This document shows, in pieces, positions 1 to 7,318 of a stretch of 64,000 nt of DNA (positions are counted from its first letter, which is position 1; each line of letters begins with the position of its first letter). The notes beneath the pieces were generated by a model, which saw only the letters and a program-made list of their open reading frames with translations, was not told the origin of the DNA and searched no databases. Source of the DNA: Dyadobacter bucti (GTDB lineage Bacteria > Bacteroidota > Bacteroidia > Cytophagales > Spirosomataceae); the NCBI RefSeq assembly GCF_005869225.1, contig NZ_SWFP01000005.1, positions 1 through 64,000 of the forward strand. The letters run 5' to 3'. Position numbers and translations under genes: made by a program.

Positions 1-37
1 CATTCAGCCGAGCAGTACTAATTACCCAACAGCTTGC
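1..37 (+). rRNA. 23S rRNA, 3' end (partial)
   Basis: The first bases (cagccgagcagtactaatta) match the conserved 3' terminal segment of bacterial 23S rRNA, where the closing strand of the terminal helix contains GGUACUAAU-type sequence. A 5S gene follows about 210 bases downstream on the same strand, as expected in an rrn operon. Only the last few dozen bases of the gene are in the window, and the exact 3' end is uncertain by several bases. Confidence 0.75.
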
Positions 38-248
38 ACATTAACATATCTTTATCTCTCTCTCTTTTACTTCCAATATGACATGAAAATCAATGCTGAA
101 TGTGCCAATGACCGAATGAAATATCCAGTCGTTCAATCATTCGGAATTCAAAATTGATAACTCAAAGAGCTTGTTGGTGGCTATTGGAACGGCCGGTGCG
201 ACGATTCGCTTCACCCCCTTCCCCATACCACACAAACCAACAAAGACC
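38..248 (+). other. 23S-5S intergenic spacer with hairpin and 5S-like fragment
   Basis: This non-coding spacer holds an 8-bp inverted repeat, CCGAATGA at 112-119 and TCATTCGG at 137-144, which can fold in the precursor RNA and may serve rRNA processing. It also holds a partial copy of the 5S 5' end at 163-187, listed separately. No tRNA gene is seen in the spacer. Confidence 0.6.
163..187 (+). repeat. Partial duplicate of the 5S rRNA 5' end
   Basis: Bases 163-187 repeat bases 241-265, the first part of the real 5S gene and its immediate upstream flank, with a single mismatch (caaagaG against caaagaC). After base 187 the similarity to 5S fades, although a loosely similar ttcacccccttccccat stretch at 210-226 resembles the ttcacctcttcccatcc of 5S. 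This looks like the scar of a 5S duplication or of recombination between rrn operons. It is unlikely to make a stable 5S RNA. Confidence 0.6.
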
Positions 249-362
249 TTGTTGGTGGCTATTGGCCTGGTGTTCACCTCTTCCCATCCCGAACAGAGAA
301 GTTAAGCCCGGGACCGCCGATGATACTTGGATCAAACCTGGTAAAGTAGGTAGCCGCCACAA
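249..362 (+). rRNA. rrf: 5S ribosomal RNA
   Basis: The segment carries the conserved 5S core, including cccgaacagagaagttaag (loop B/helix III region), gccgatgatact and agtaggt, and its ends (ttgttggtggc and gccgccacaa) can pair as helix I. Length is about 114 nt, close to the usual 110-120. It lies just downstream of the 23S 3' end on the same strand, so it is the last gene of an rrn operon. The terminal bases are estimated from helix I pairing. Confidence 0.9.
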
Positions 363-378
363 TACTAGTACAAAACCT

Positions 379-407
379 AAACAGCATCCCCATAAAGGAT
401 GCTGTTT
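379..407 (+). terminator. rrn operon terminator hairpin
   Basis: An 11-bp stem (aaacagcatcc at 379-389, ggatgctgttt at 397-407) with a 7-nt loop lies 17 bases after the 5S 3' end. The following sequence is only weakly T-rich, so termination efficiency cannot be judged, but position and stem quality suit the end of the rrn transcript. Confidence 0.65.
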
Positions 408-466
408 GCGTTTAAAGATGCTTTCATATCTCTGACCAGGCCCTAAGTAGGGATCAAACCAAAAAC

Positions 467-1103
467 TTGTGGAGCGCATGGGATTTTTCTAGGTTTGTGT
501 TCTTAATCAAACCTTTTGTATTAGAGAGTTTCTTGCCGCTTATCGAGTTAATCTTACCTGATTTTGTAATTGAGAATTACACGCTGACTCTCGTAGATAA
601 GCCGGGAGATCGTTATCATGTTCATTTGGAAGAAAAGAATTATTCAGAAGATGATCCGAGAAAAGCCGACTTACTCTCCAAAGGCTATTTCCCACCATTA
701 CCCTGCAAGATTTCCCGATTCGAGCGCACAATGTTTTTCTTCATGTCAAACGTCGCAGATGGCTCGCTACTACGACGGGTAAGGTTGTTCCATAGAGACT
801 GGAACGAGGTAGCTGAGGGGACGAGGATGACGAGTGAGTTTTCCGCTTTTTTTAAAGAAATTAGTGTATACGAGGGCTAATGATGTTTGGAGTATTGGCC
901 GTTTTTATGGCGTCAATGGCAAGGATATGTTACGCCACTATCGTGATTTTCAGAGCGGATTCGAAAAGGTTATTGAAAGCTTCGACGTCCGAAAACTAGC
1001 TTTTGATTCAGTTCGAGAAATCAGGATACAACATCGGTGGCAAGCCATGAACCAAGAAAATCAGGCTATTGAAGTTTCCCGACAATCTAATTTGGTTTAT
1101 TGA
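467..1103 (+). pseudogene. ISAon1-like transposase remnant (frameshifted, core deleted)
   Basis: The first reading frame (467-880) resembles the N-terminal region of ISAon1-family transposases: an opening FSRFVFLIKPF-like segment, LEEKN, and HRDWNEVAEGTRMTSEFSAFF. It stops at 878-880. The protein continues in another frame (ATG at 834) with the expected next segment, SIGRFYGVNGKDMLRHYRDF, so a single frameshift near 870 broke the gene. After that the sequence jumps to IRIQHRWQAMNQENQAIE, which resembles a segment much nearer the C-terminus of such transposases. The catalytic core between the two is missing. The remnant lies right behind an rrn operon. No terminal inverted repeats were found by eye. 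The family call is from remembered sequence patterns, not a search. Confidence 0.65.
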
Positions 1104-1158
1104 TAGATCAGTGTAATCTCGCCTAATAACCTAATGCTAAGTAAAAGGCGACTGAGTA

Positions 1159-3102
1159 TTAATGAGGAACTGAGTTAAAAGAATTCACGCTACTCATAAA
1201 CTCGATAACGGCTGTCATGATCCCCTCTGTGTCTATTCCACACTCGTGGTATAATTCAAGGGGTTCTCCATGTTCGACTATAGTATCCGGAATACCAAGT
1301 CTCTTTATTCGGGAATTATAACCATTATCTATCATAAATTCAGCTATGGCGCTTCCAATACCTCCTTGCAGGCATCCGTCTTCAAGAGTGACAATACGTT
1401 CAAAATTCGCGAAAATTTTATGCAATAATGCTTTATCTAATGGCTTCGCGAAACGCATGTCATAAAGAGCGGCCGATATACCGTCGTTTTCAAGCTTTTC
1501 ACAAGCAGCATTTGCATAGTTACCTAACGGGCCAAAGGATAAAATCGCCAAGTCTTTGCCATCACGAATTTTTTTACCTGTACCTATTTTTATTTCTTCA
1601 AATGGGGTTTCCCATTGTGACATTACACCGGCGCCTCTGGGGTAGCGAATTGTAAAAGCCTGTGTTCCCGACTGGAACGAATCCAATTGTGCACTATACA
1701 TCATATTCCTCAATTCTTGCTCGTTCAAGGGAGAAGCTACGACCATATTAGGGATACAACGCATGTAAGCAATATCGTATACGCCATGATGCGTTGGTCC
1801 ATCGGCACCTACGAGCCCTGCTCGATCCAGACAGAAAATAACAGGTAACTCCTGAATACATACATCGTGAATTACCTGATCATAGGCCCGCTGCATAAAT
1901 GTTGAATATATATTACAGAAAACGACTTCGCCACGAGTAGCCATTCCAGCCGAGAAGGTGACAGCATGTTGCTCAGCAATACCAACATCAAAAGCTCTGT
2001 CAGGCATCGCGTCCATCATGATATTCAAAGAGGAGCCAGATGGCATTGCAGGGGTAACTCCCACAATTTTGGGATTTTGTTTGGCCAGTTCAACGATCGT
2101 GTGACCGAAAACATCCTGGAATTTTGGAGCTTGGGGAGTATCGTAAACTTTCTTTTTTATTTCACCTGTAATCTTATCAAAAACACCAGGAGCATGCCAT
2201 TTGGTCTGATCCTTCTCCGCAGGACCATAACCTTTGCCCTTAAGGGTCAAACAATGAAGGAGCTTTGGTCCCGGGATACTTTTAAGATCTTTTAACACTT
2301 CTGTCAGATGACTGATATCATTTCCATCAATAGGCCCGAAATACCGGAGCCCCAATGATTCGAAAAGATTGCTTTGGCGAAGAATAGCGGTTTTCATGAC
2401 AGCTTCTACTTTGGAAACAATCTCCTGAGCGCTCTTACCGAAATTGCTCATTTTTCCCAATAAATTCCAGACTTCGTCTCTGAATTTATTGTAGGTCTGA
2501 GAAGTCGTAATATCTGTAAGGTATTCTTTCAACGCTCCTACATTGGGGTCAATGGCCATGCAGTTATCGTTTAAAATGATAAGCAAGTTGGAATCCGTGG
2601 CCCCGGCATGGTTCATACCTTCAAAAGCCATTCCGGCCGTCATAGCACCATCACCAATGATAGCTATATGTTGTCGCTGATAATTTTGCTCCAGAGCTGA
2701 TGCCACGGCCATTCCCAAAGCAGATGAAATGGATGTAGAAGAATGACCTACACCAAAGGCATCGTAAATACTCTCTTTACGTTTAGGAAAGCCAGAAAGT
2801 CCGCCGTAGGTCCTGTTTGAGTGGAAATTATCACGGCGGCCTGTAAGAATCTTGTGCCCATATGCCTGGTGTCCTACGTCCCAGACGAGCTGATCGTCCG
2901 GCGTATTAAAAACATAATGTAAAGCAACGCTCAACTCCACTACACCAAGACTAGCCCCAAAATGACCTCCGTATACCGAGACATTATCGATTATAAACTG
3001 ACGTAATTCAGTGCAGACCTGGGTGAGTTGCGAACTGTCCAACTTACGTAAGTCCTCGGGCGAGTTTATTTTAGCGAGTAGTTTTCCTGGTGTTATAAGC
3101 AT
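1159..3102 (-). CDS. dxs: 1-deoxy-D-xylulose-5-phosphate synthase
   Basis: DXS joins pyruvate and glyceraldehyde-3-phosphate with thiamine diphosphate, the first committed step of the MEP isoprenoid pathway in the cytoplasm. The 647-residue protein has the family's usual length. Visible motifs are YGGHFGASLG near residue 44 with the active-site His, VWDVGHQAYGHK near 73, the ThDP motif GDGAMTAGMAFE at 150-161 followed by LNDN near 177, GIAEQHAV at 374-381 with the ThDP-activating Glu, and DRAGLVGADGPTHHG at 426-440. It is the last of four minus-strand genes after mutL and two rhomboids, but a 90-bp gap holding a TAATTTTG element suggests its own promoter. dxr, the next pathway enzyme, is at 29333. 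Confidence 0.97.
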   Translation of the reverse strand: MLITPGKLLAKINSPEDLRKLDSSQLTQVCTELRQFIIDNVSVYGGHFGASLGVVELSVALHYVFNTPDDQLVWDVGHQAYGHKILTGRRDNFHSNRTYGGLSGFPKRKESIYDAFGVGHSSTSISSALGMAVASALEQNYQRQHIAIIGDGAMTAGMAFEGMNHAGATDSNLLIILNDNCMAIDPNVGALKEYLTDITTSQTYNKFRDEVWNLLGKMSNFGKSAQEIVSKVEAVMKTAILRQSNLFESLGLRYFGPIDGNDISHLTEVLKDLKSIPGPKLLHCLTLKGKGYGPAEKDQTKWHAPGVFDKITGEIKKKVYDTPQAPKFQDVFGHTIVELAKQNPKIVGVTPAMPSGSSLNIMMDAMPDRAFDVGIAEQHAVTFSAGMATRGEVVFCNIYSTFMQRAYDQVIHDVCIQELPVIFCLDRAGLVGADGPTHHGVYDIAYMRCIPNMVVASPLNEQELRNMMYSAQLDSFQSGTQAFTIRYPRGAGVMSQWETPFEEIKIGTGKKIRDGKDLAILSFGPLGNYANAACEKLENDGISAALYDMRFAKPLDKALLHKIFANFERIVTLEDGCLQGGIGSAIAEFMIDNGYNSRIKRLGIPDTIVEHGEPLELYHECGIDTEGIMTAVIEFMSSVNSFNSVPH

Positions 3103-3159
3103 ATTGGAGACTATTGAAAATCAGTTTTTTTAGCCGTAGCCAAGCACTCAAAAGATGAA

Positions 3160-3167
3160 CAAAATTA
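3160..3167 (-). promoter_or_regulatory. dxs promoter -7 element
   Basis: On the minus strand this reads TAATTTTG, matching the Bacteroidota -7 consensus TAnnTTTG, about 58 bases upstream of the dxs start. No clear TTG is seen at the -33 spacing, so the call rests on one element. Confidence 0.4.
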
Positions 3168-3192
3168 AGCAAATAGGGCAATAAACTGACTT

Positions 3193-4110
3193 TTATTTTT
3201 GCTGGCTCGCCTTGAACAATTTTTGCTTTTCTTCCTTGGTAAGACTTTCATAGCCAGATTTGGATATTTTATCCAGAATGGTGTCAATCTCTATCTGGTC
3301 AGGCATTTCAACGGTTCCAGAAGGTGACGAAGAAGAATAGACACTTGTACTGCGATAGACCTGTTTTTCACGATAGGTAACTTGCATGGAAGGACGCTTC
3401 CGGAACATTCTTGACCAACCGTTCATTACGGCATAAATAGGCTTTCCCAAGTCCGTTCCGCTTTGCAACAACTTAATAAAAATATAGCCGATCAACGCAC
3501 CAGCCAAATGTGCGAGATTTCCCCCTGCATTGGGTCCAACTGTTTGCGCGAGAGAAAGTATGATGTAGAATAAAGCGATGAATTTTATCCGTACAGGTCC
3601 CAGAAATATCAGATTGAAGGTGTAGTTCGGAAGTAAGGTGGAAGCACCCACAGCCACAGAAAATGCAGCCGCAGAAGCACCCAGCATTCTGGATCCTTCA
3701 ATATGGGCCTGAAAATAGGGAAGGATATTATATAAAACGATATAGATCATTCCTCCGGCTATCCCTCCCAGAATGTACAGAGCTATTACACGTTTGGCTC
3801 CGAGGTATTCATCAACCAGCTTTCCGAACCAATAAAGGAAAAGCATGTTGAAAAGAATGTGAAATATGTCATCGTGTGTGAAAAAATAGGTGATCAGAGT
3901 CCATGGTTTGTAGATAAATTCACCGGTCGCGGCTGGGAGCTGCAAAGTATTGATTATAGCTGCATATACATTCGATGACTGAGAAAGCGTAAGAATGATC
4001 TTCATCAGCAGCAGAACGAGAAATACTGCTGTATTGATTAATATGATTTTTACCAGCGCATTCTCTGATTTGGCGAATTCCCGTTTTACGTCGTCAACAA
4101 TATTGCTCAT
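3193..4110 (-). CDS. Rhomboid family intramembrane serine protease (first copy)
   Basis: Rhomboids cleave transmembrane substrates inside the bilayer. This 305-residue protein has about six hydrophobic segments up to residue ~215. The HxxxN motif is HILFN (84-88), the nucleophile lies in GASAAAF (Ser146), and the catalytic His in GGNLAHLAG (His201). A roughly 90-residue polar C-terminal tail follows the membrane domain, probably cytoplasmic, with a Ser-rich stretch. It starts 3 bp after the stop of a second rhomboid gene, so the two are probably co-transcribed. The natural substrate cannot be told from sequence. Confidence 0.92.
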   Translation of the reverse strand: MSNIVDDVKREFAKSENALVKIILINTAVFLVLLLMKIILTLSQSSNVYAAIINTLQLPAATGEFIYKPWTLITYFFTHDDIFHILFNMLFLYWFGKLVDEYLGAKRVIALYILGGIAGGMIYIVLYNILPYFQAHIEGSRMLGASAAAFSVAVGASTLLPNYTFNLIFLGPVRIKFIALFYIILSLAQTVGPNAGGNLAHLAGALIGYIFIKLLQSGTDLGKPIYAVMNGWSRMFRKRPSMQVTYREKQVYRSTSVYSSSSPSGTVEMPDQIEIDTILDKISKSGYESLTKEEKQKLFKASQQK

Positions 4111-4113
4111 TTT

Positions 4114-4899
4114 TCAATAGAAATTTGTTTTTTGCGTATTCCAATAACGCAACAATATATATGCAAATAGCATTCCTCCTATGTGTGCAAAATGGGCAAC
4201 ATTATCGGACTGAGCATTTTGAATCCCAGAATACAACTCGTACAACCCATAAAACGTAACAAAATACTTAGCTTTTATGGGAAAGGGAACAAACAAAAGA
4301 AAGAGCTCTGTATTTGGAAACAGTAATCCAAACGCCATGAGTATCCCGAAAATTGCTCCGGAAGCTCCCACCATGGGCGTATTTATAAGGCTCTGATAAT
4401 AACCATTTACAAAGTTAACACTATCTTGAATATAGCTGGAATTTGTCGGATTACCTTCAAATTTGTTCAGAAAATCAAGGCTGGATTCATAAATGCCTTT
4501 TGCATGCTGGCTCATGAATTCAGCGAGTCCGTCAGGCGTGGGAGATTGTGTAAATATCTCAACAGCTTCTCTTACACGCGTATTTTCAAAGTAGTCAATT
4601 CCGGAAAATAAAAGGCCGGCTCCTATTCCTGTAAAAAAGTAGAAAAATAGAAATCGTTTTGGTCCCCACATTCTTTCGAGTAAAGGTCCAAACATGAACA
4701 AACCAAACATATTGCTGAACAAATGTCCGAGACTCCCATGCAGAAACATATATGTCACAAATTGATACGGCATAAATGCCGGGGACAGGAATGACCTTAA
4801 AGCAAATCCGTTGGTTAGATTGACAAGGTAAGAGTCGGCAAAAAAGAAAAGTATGTTGAGTATTAGTAAATTTCTAACGGTGGGGGTTATGGCTAACAT
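4114..4899 (-). CDS. Rhomboid family intramembrane serine protease (second copy)
   Basis: This 261-residue membrane protein carries the rhomboid motifs GHLFSNMFG (58-66), GASGAIFG with Ser180, and NVAHFAHIGG with catalytic His (His236 or His239) near the C-terminus. Between two membrane segments (about 102-172) it has an unusually long hydrophilic insertion of some 70 residues that the neighbouring paralogue lacks. It lies 60 bp after mutL and 3 bp before the other rhomboid. The two paralogues differ clearly outside the active-site motifs, so the duplication is old or they have separate substrates. Confidence 0.92.
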   Translation of the reverse strand: MLAITPTVRNLLILNILFFFADSYLVNLTNGFALRSFLSPAFMPYQFVTYMFLHGSLGHLFSNMFGLFMFGPLLERMWGPKRFLFFYFFTGIGAGLLFSGIDYFENTRVREAVEIFTQSPTPDGLAEFMSQHAKGIYESSLDFLNKFEGNPTNSSYIQDSVNFVNGYYQSLINTPMVGASGAIFGILMAFGLLFPNTELFLLFVPFPIKAKYFVTFYGLYELYSGIQNAQSDNVAHFAHIGGMLFAYILLRYWNTQKTNFY

Positions 4900-4959
4900 A
4901 TTTTGTTTAAATCAAGGATTTGAGTTCAGTAATTGGTTGTAGTGTGTTTTTATGTTTGA

Positions 4960-6846
4960 TTAAGCCTTAAATATACTGCTGAGTTTATCCATCGTCAGTA
5001 AAACAATGATCGCTTCTCCTCCCGGGGTTCTATTAGGGTCGGTCGACGCAAAAAGCTGATCTATGAGTGTATGGATTTCAACGAAAGAAAGTTTTACTGC
5101 ATAACGCACCGAAAAACGACGGGCAAGCAATCTCGACAAGCTTTCCGGTTTGTTCAGCTTCAAGTCGGAATAACTCTGTTTCAGTTGTTCGATCAGCTCC
5201 TCAAAAAGATCTTGCTCACTTTCCTCAGGTAGATCAGCAGGTATGCCTCTGATAATTAACTCATTAGGTCCAAACTCTTCAAACTCAAAACCCAGGCTCC
5301 TGATCTCTTTTTTTGTTTCATGCACGAGCTGCATATCCGAATGGGTGAGCCGGATGGTTTTTGGGAATAAAAGCTGCTGGCAGGCCCCGTTCCGGTTGGT
5401 AAGCATTTTGCGGTATCGTTCGTACAGAATACGCTCATACGCTGCCTTTTGATCGATCAGCATAATACCATCTTTTACCTGCGACAAGATATACCTGTTG
5501 TGTAGCTGAAAAAGCACTGCATCACTCTCTGGCGCTGAGATAACCTCGGAAGCCATCCGGTTTACCTTGCTAGCCATTGTCAGAGCCTGTTCCTGGTAGG
5601 CAGGCCTGGAAACGGTAGTAGTGTTCATTTCAAAGGCTACCAGCTCCCTGCTCCGCTCATCGGAATTCTGTAAACCCTCAAACAGTTTGTTCCAATTGGT
5701 AAGATTGGAGCGCGACTGGGCATTATCGGTTTTCTTGGATTGTGCAGCCCAGTCCGGCATAACCGTACGTGGAATAAGATTATTATTTTGATCCGTCGGC
5801 GAAGGATTCAGAAAGTTGATGTTATCGTCAAAATCGATCGACTGCGACAGATTATAAACGCCGACAGCCTTTTTGACGGCAGCCATAATGATCGCGTATA
5901 CAGATCTTTCATCATCAAACTTTATTTCCGTTTTCGTGGGATGAATATTGATATCTATATGTGACGGATCAATTTCAATAAACAGAACATAAAAAGGATG
6001 GCTTCCTTCCGGAATGGTGCCGTCAAAAGCACTGATCACCGCATGGTGCATGTAACTATGCTTAATGAATCGGTCGTTAACAAAAAAGAATTGTTCCCCT
6101 CTTGTTTTCCTGGCAAATTCAGGTTTTCCGATATATCCTTTCACACTGATGTAGGAAGTATCCTCCTGACAGAAAGCGAGCTGTTCGCGGTAACTTTTGC
6201 CGTAAATGTCTATGATCCTTCGTACCAGTTTCGCAGACTGAAGACTGAAGACTTCGGTGTCGTTGTGATGCAGTGAAAAAGCTACTTCTGGATGAGCAAG
6301 TGCTACTCTTTGAAATTCATCCAGTACATGCCGCATTTCCACCGAATTGGATTTAAGAAAATTTCGGCGCGCAGGAACGTTAAAGAAAAGGTTCTTTATT
6401 ACAAAGCTTGTTCCTTTCAGACAGGCAACAGCCTCCTGTGTTTTGATCTCCGACCCGTCTATTCTGATCAACGTTCCCAGTTCATCGGTCTCCTGGCGAG
6501 TTCTCACTTCAACCTGGGCAACCGCTGCAATGGAGGCCAGAGCTTCCCCCCTGAACCCCATGGTACGTATCCGGAAAAGATCTTCCGACTGACGGATCTT
6601 TGAAGTGGCGTGCCTTTCAAAACTCATCCTGGCATCGGTTTCAGACATTCCTGACCCGTCATCTATTACTTGAATCAGTGTTCTTCCGGCTTCTTTCAGG
6701 ATAACCTGAATGTTGGTTGCCTTGGCATCAATCGCATTTTCCAAAAGCTCCTTCACCACGGAAGCAGGGCGCTGGACTACTTCTCCTGCGGCAATCTGAT
6801 TGGCTATGGAATCTGGTAAGAGGTGTATGATGTCGGAAGACGGCAT
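4960..6846 (-). CDS. mutL: DNA mismatch repair protein MutL
   Basis: MutL couples MutS mismatch recognition to strand removal. The N-terminal GHKL ATPase is complete: QIAAGEVVQRPASVVKELLE with the metal-binding Asn in ENAIDA (about 17-42), DDGSGM (62-67), and RTMGFRGEALASI (about 94-106). The C-terminal dimerisation domain follows a variable linker of about 340-420. The endonuclease motif, normally DQHA(x)2E(x)4E, reads DQKAAYERILYE at residues 465-476, with His replaced by Lys, and the usual C-terminal GRP-type metal motif reads TPGGEAII. This suggests altered or absent nicking activity. It is the first gene of a minus-strand group with two rhomboid genes. Length (628) is normal. Confidence 0.95.
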   Translation of the reverse strand: MPSSDIIHLLPDSIANQIAAGEVVQRPASVVKELLENAIDAKATNIQVILKEAGRTLIQVIDDGSGMSETDARMSFERHATSKIRQSEDLFRIRTMGFRGEALASIAAVAQVEVRTRQETDELGTLIRIDGSEIKTQEAVACLKGTSFVIKNLFFNVPARRNFLKSNSVEMRHVLDEFQRVALAHPEVAFSLHHNDTEVFSLQSAKLVRRIIDIYGKSYREQLAFCQEDTSYISVKGYIGKPEFARKTRGEQFFFVNDRFIKHSYMHHAVISAFDGTIPEGSHPFYVLFIEIDPSHIDINIHPTKTEIKFDDERSVYAIIMAAVKKAVGVYNLSQSIDFDDNINFLNPSPTDQNNNLIPRTVMPDWAAQSKKTDNAQSRSNLTNWNKLFEGLQNSDERSRELVAFEMNTTTVSRPAYQEQALTMASKVNRMASEVISAPESDAVLFQLHNRYILSQVKDGIMLIDQKAAYERILYERYRKMLTNRNGACQQLLFPKTIRLTHSDMQLVHETKKEIRSLGFEFEEFGPNELIIRGIPADLPEESEQDLFEELIEQLKQSYSDLKLNKPESLSRLLARRFSVRYAVKLSFVEIHTLIDQLFASTDPNRTPGGEAIIVLLTMDKLSSIFKA

Positions 6847-7086
6847 GTCGGGAATTTAGATTTCTTTACTATAACAAATAAACAAAATTTTTTTAACAGC
6901 CAGGAGAATTTTGAACGGTAGTAAAGCCGGTTCGGATGCTTATCATTCATTTGAAGTAAGAATAATTACATAACTTATTGAAATTTTATTGATTGCGAGA
7001 AACGATTTCAGAATAATTCCTTGTTACCGATAAATAAATTTTATATCTTGGGATACTCAACTCTTTGGACTAAATCTCAACTTATC

Positions 7087-7251
7087 ATGAAAGCTCCTAC
7101 ATTCAAAAGGTTTAATTTTACAATGGCGTTACAATGGCTGATCTTTTTACCTATGATTTTGCCTCTTTGTATTGTTTTTGGGGCTTTACAGGGTGTAGTA
7201 ACAATGGTTGAAAAAATGGCGCAGCGAATGTGGATAGATATGGAATTGTAA
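7087..7251 (+). CDS. Small membrane protein, 54 aa, function unknown
   Basis: Starting at ATG 7087 (MKAPTFKRFNF) this gene encodes 54 residues: a basic N-terminus, one strong hydrophobic segment (about 15-37), and a short C-terminal amphipathic stretch ending MWIDMEL. The frame is open from 7021, but the upstream part looks like untranslated leader, and the basic-then-hydrophobic layout favours the later start. A perfect terminator hairpin follows at once, which supports a real transcription unit. No family is recognised. A single-pass inner-membrane peptide is the most that can be said. Confidence 0.6.
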   Translation: MKAPTFKRFNFTMALQWLIFLPMILPLCIVFGALQGVVTMVEKMAQRMWIDMEL

Positions 7252-7262
7252 ATATTGAGTAT

Positions 7263-7307
7263 AAAAATAAAGAGCCCGATGCAATTTGTATCGGGCTCTT
7301 TATTTTT
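7263..7307. terminator. Bidirectional terminator
   Basis: A perfect 18-bp stem (aaaaataaagagcccgat at 7263-7280 and its complement at 7290-7307) with a 9-nt loop sits between two convergent genes. It has A-rich and T-rich flanks, so it can terminate both the small membrane-protein gene and the nagB-like gene. Confidence 0.9.
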
Positions 7308-7318
7308 ATTGTTTTATC

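Noticed and set aside
154..479. Open frames on both strands across the 5S rRNA
   Set aside because: They translate the 5S gene and its repeat; the rRNA explains the sequence.
834..1103. Separate small gene after the transposase N-terminus
   Set aside because: It continues the same transposase protein in a shifted frame, so it is part of the pseudogene.
3193..4899. One rhomboid gene split by a frameshift
   Set aside because: Each frame has its own full set of catalytic Ser and His motifs, so these are two genes.
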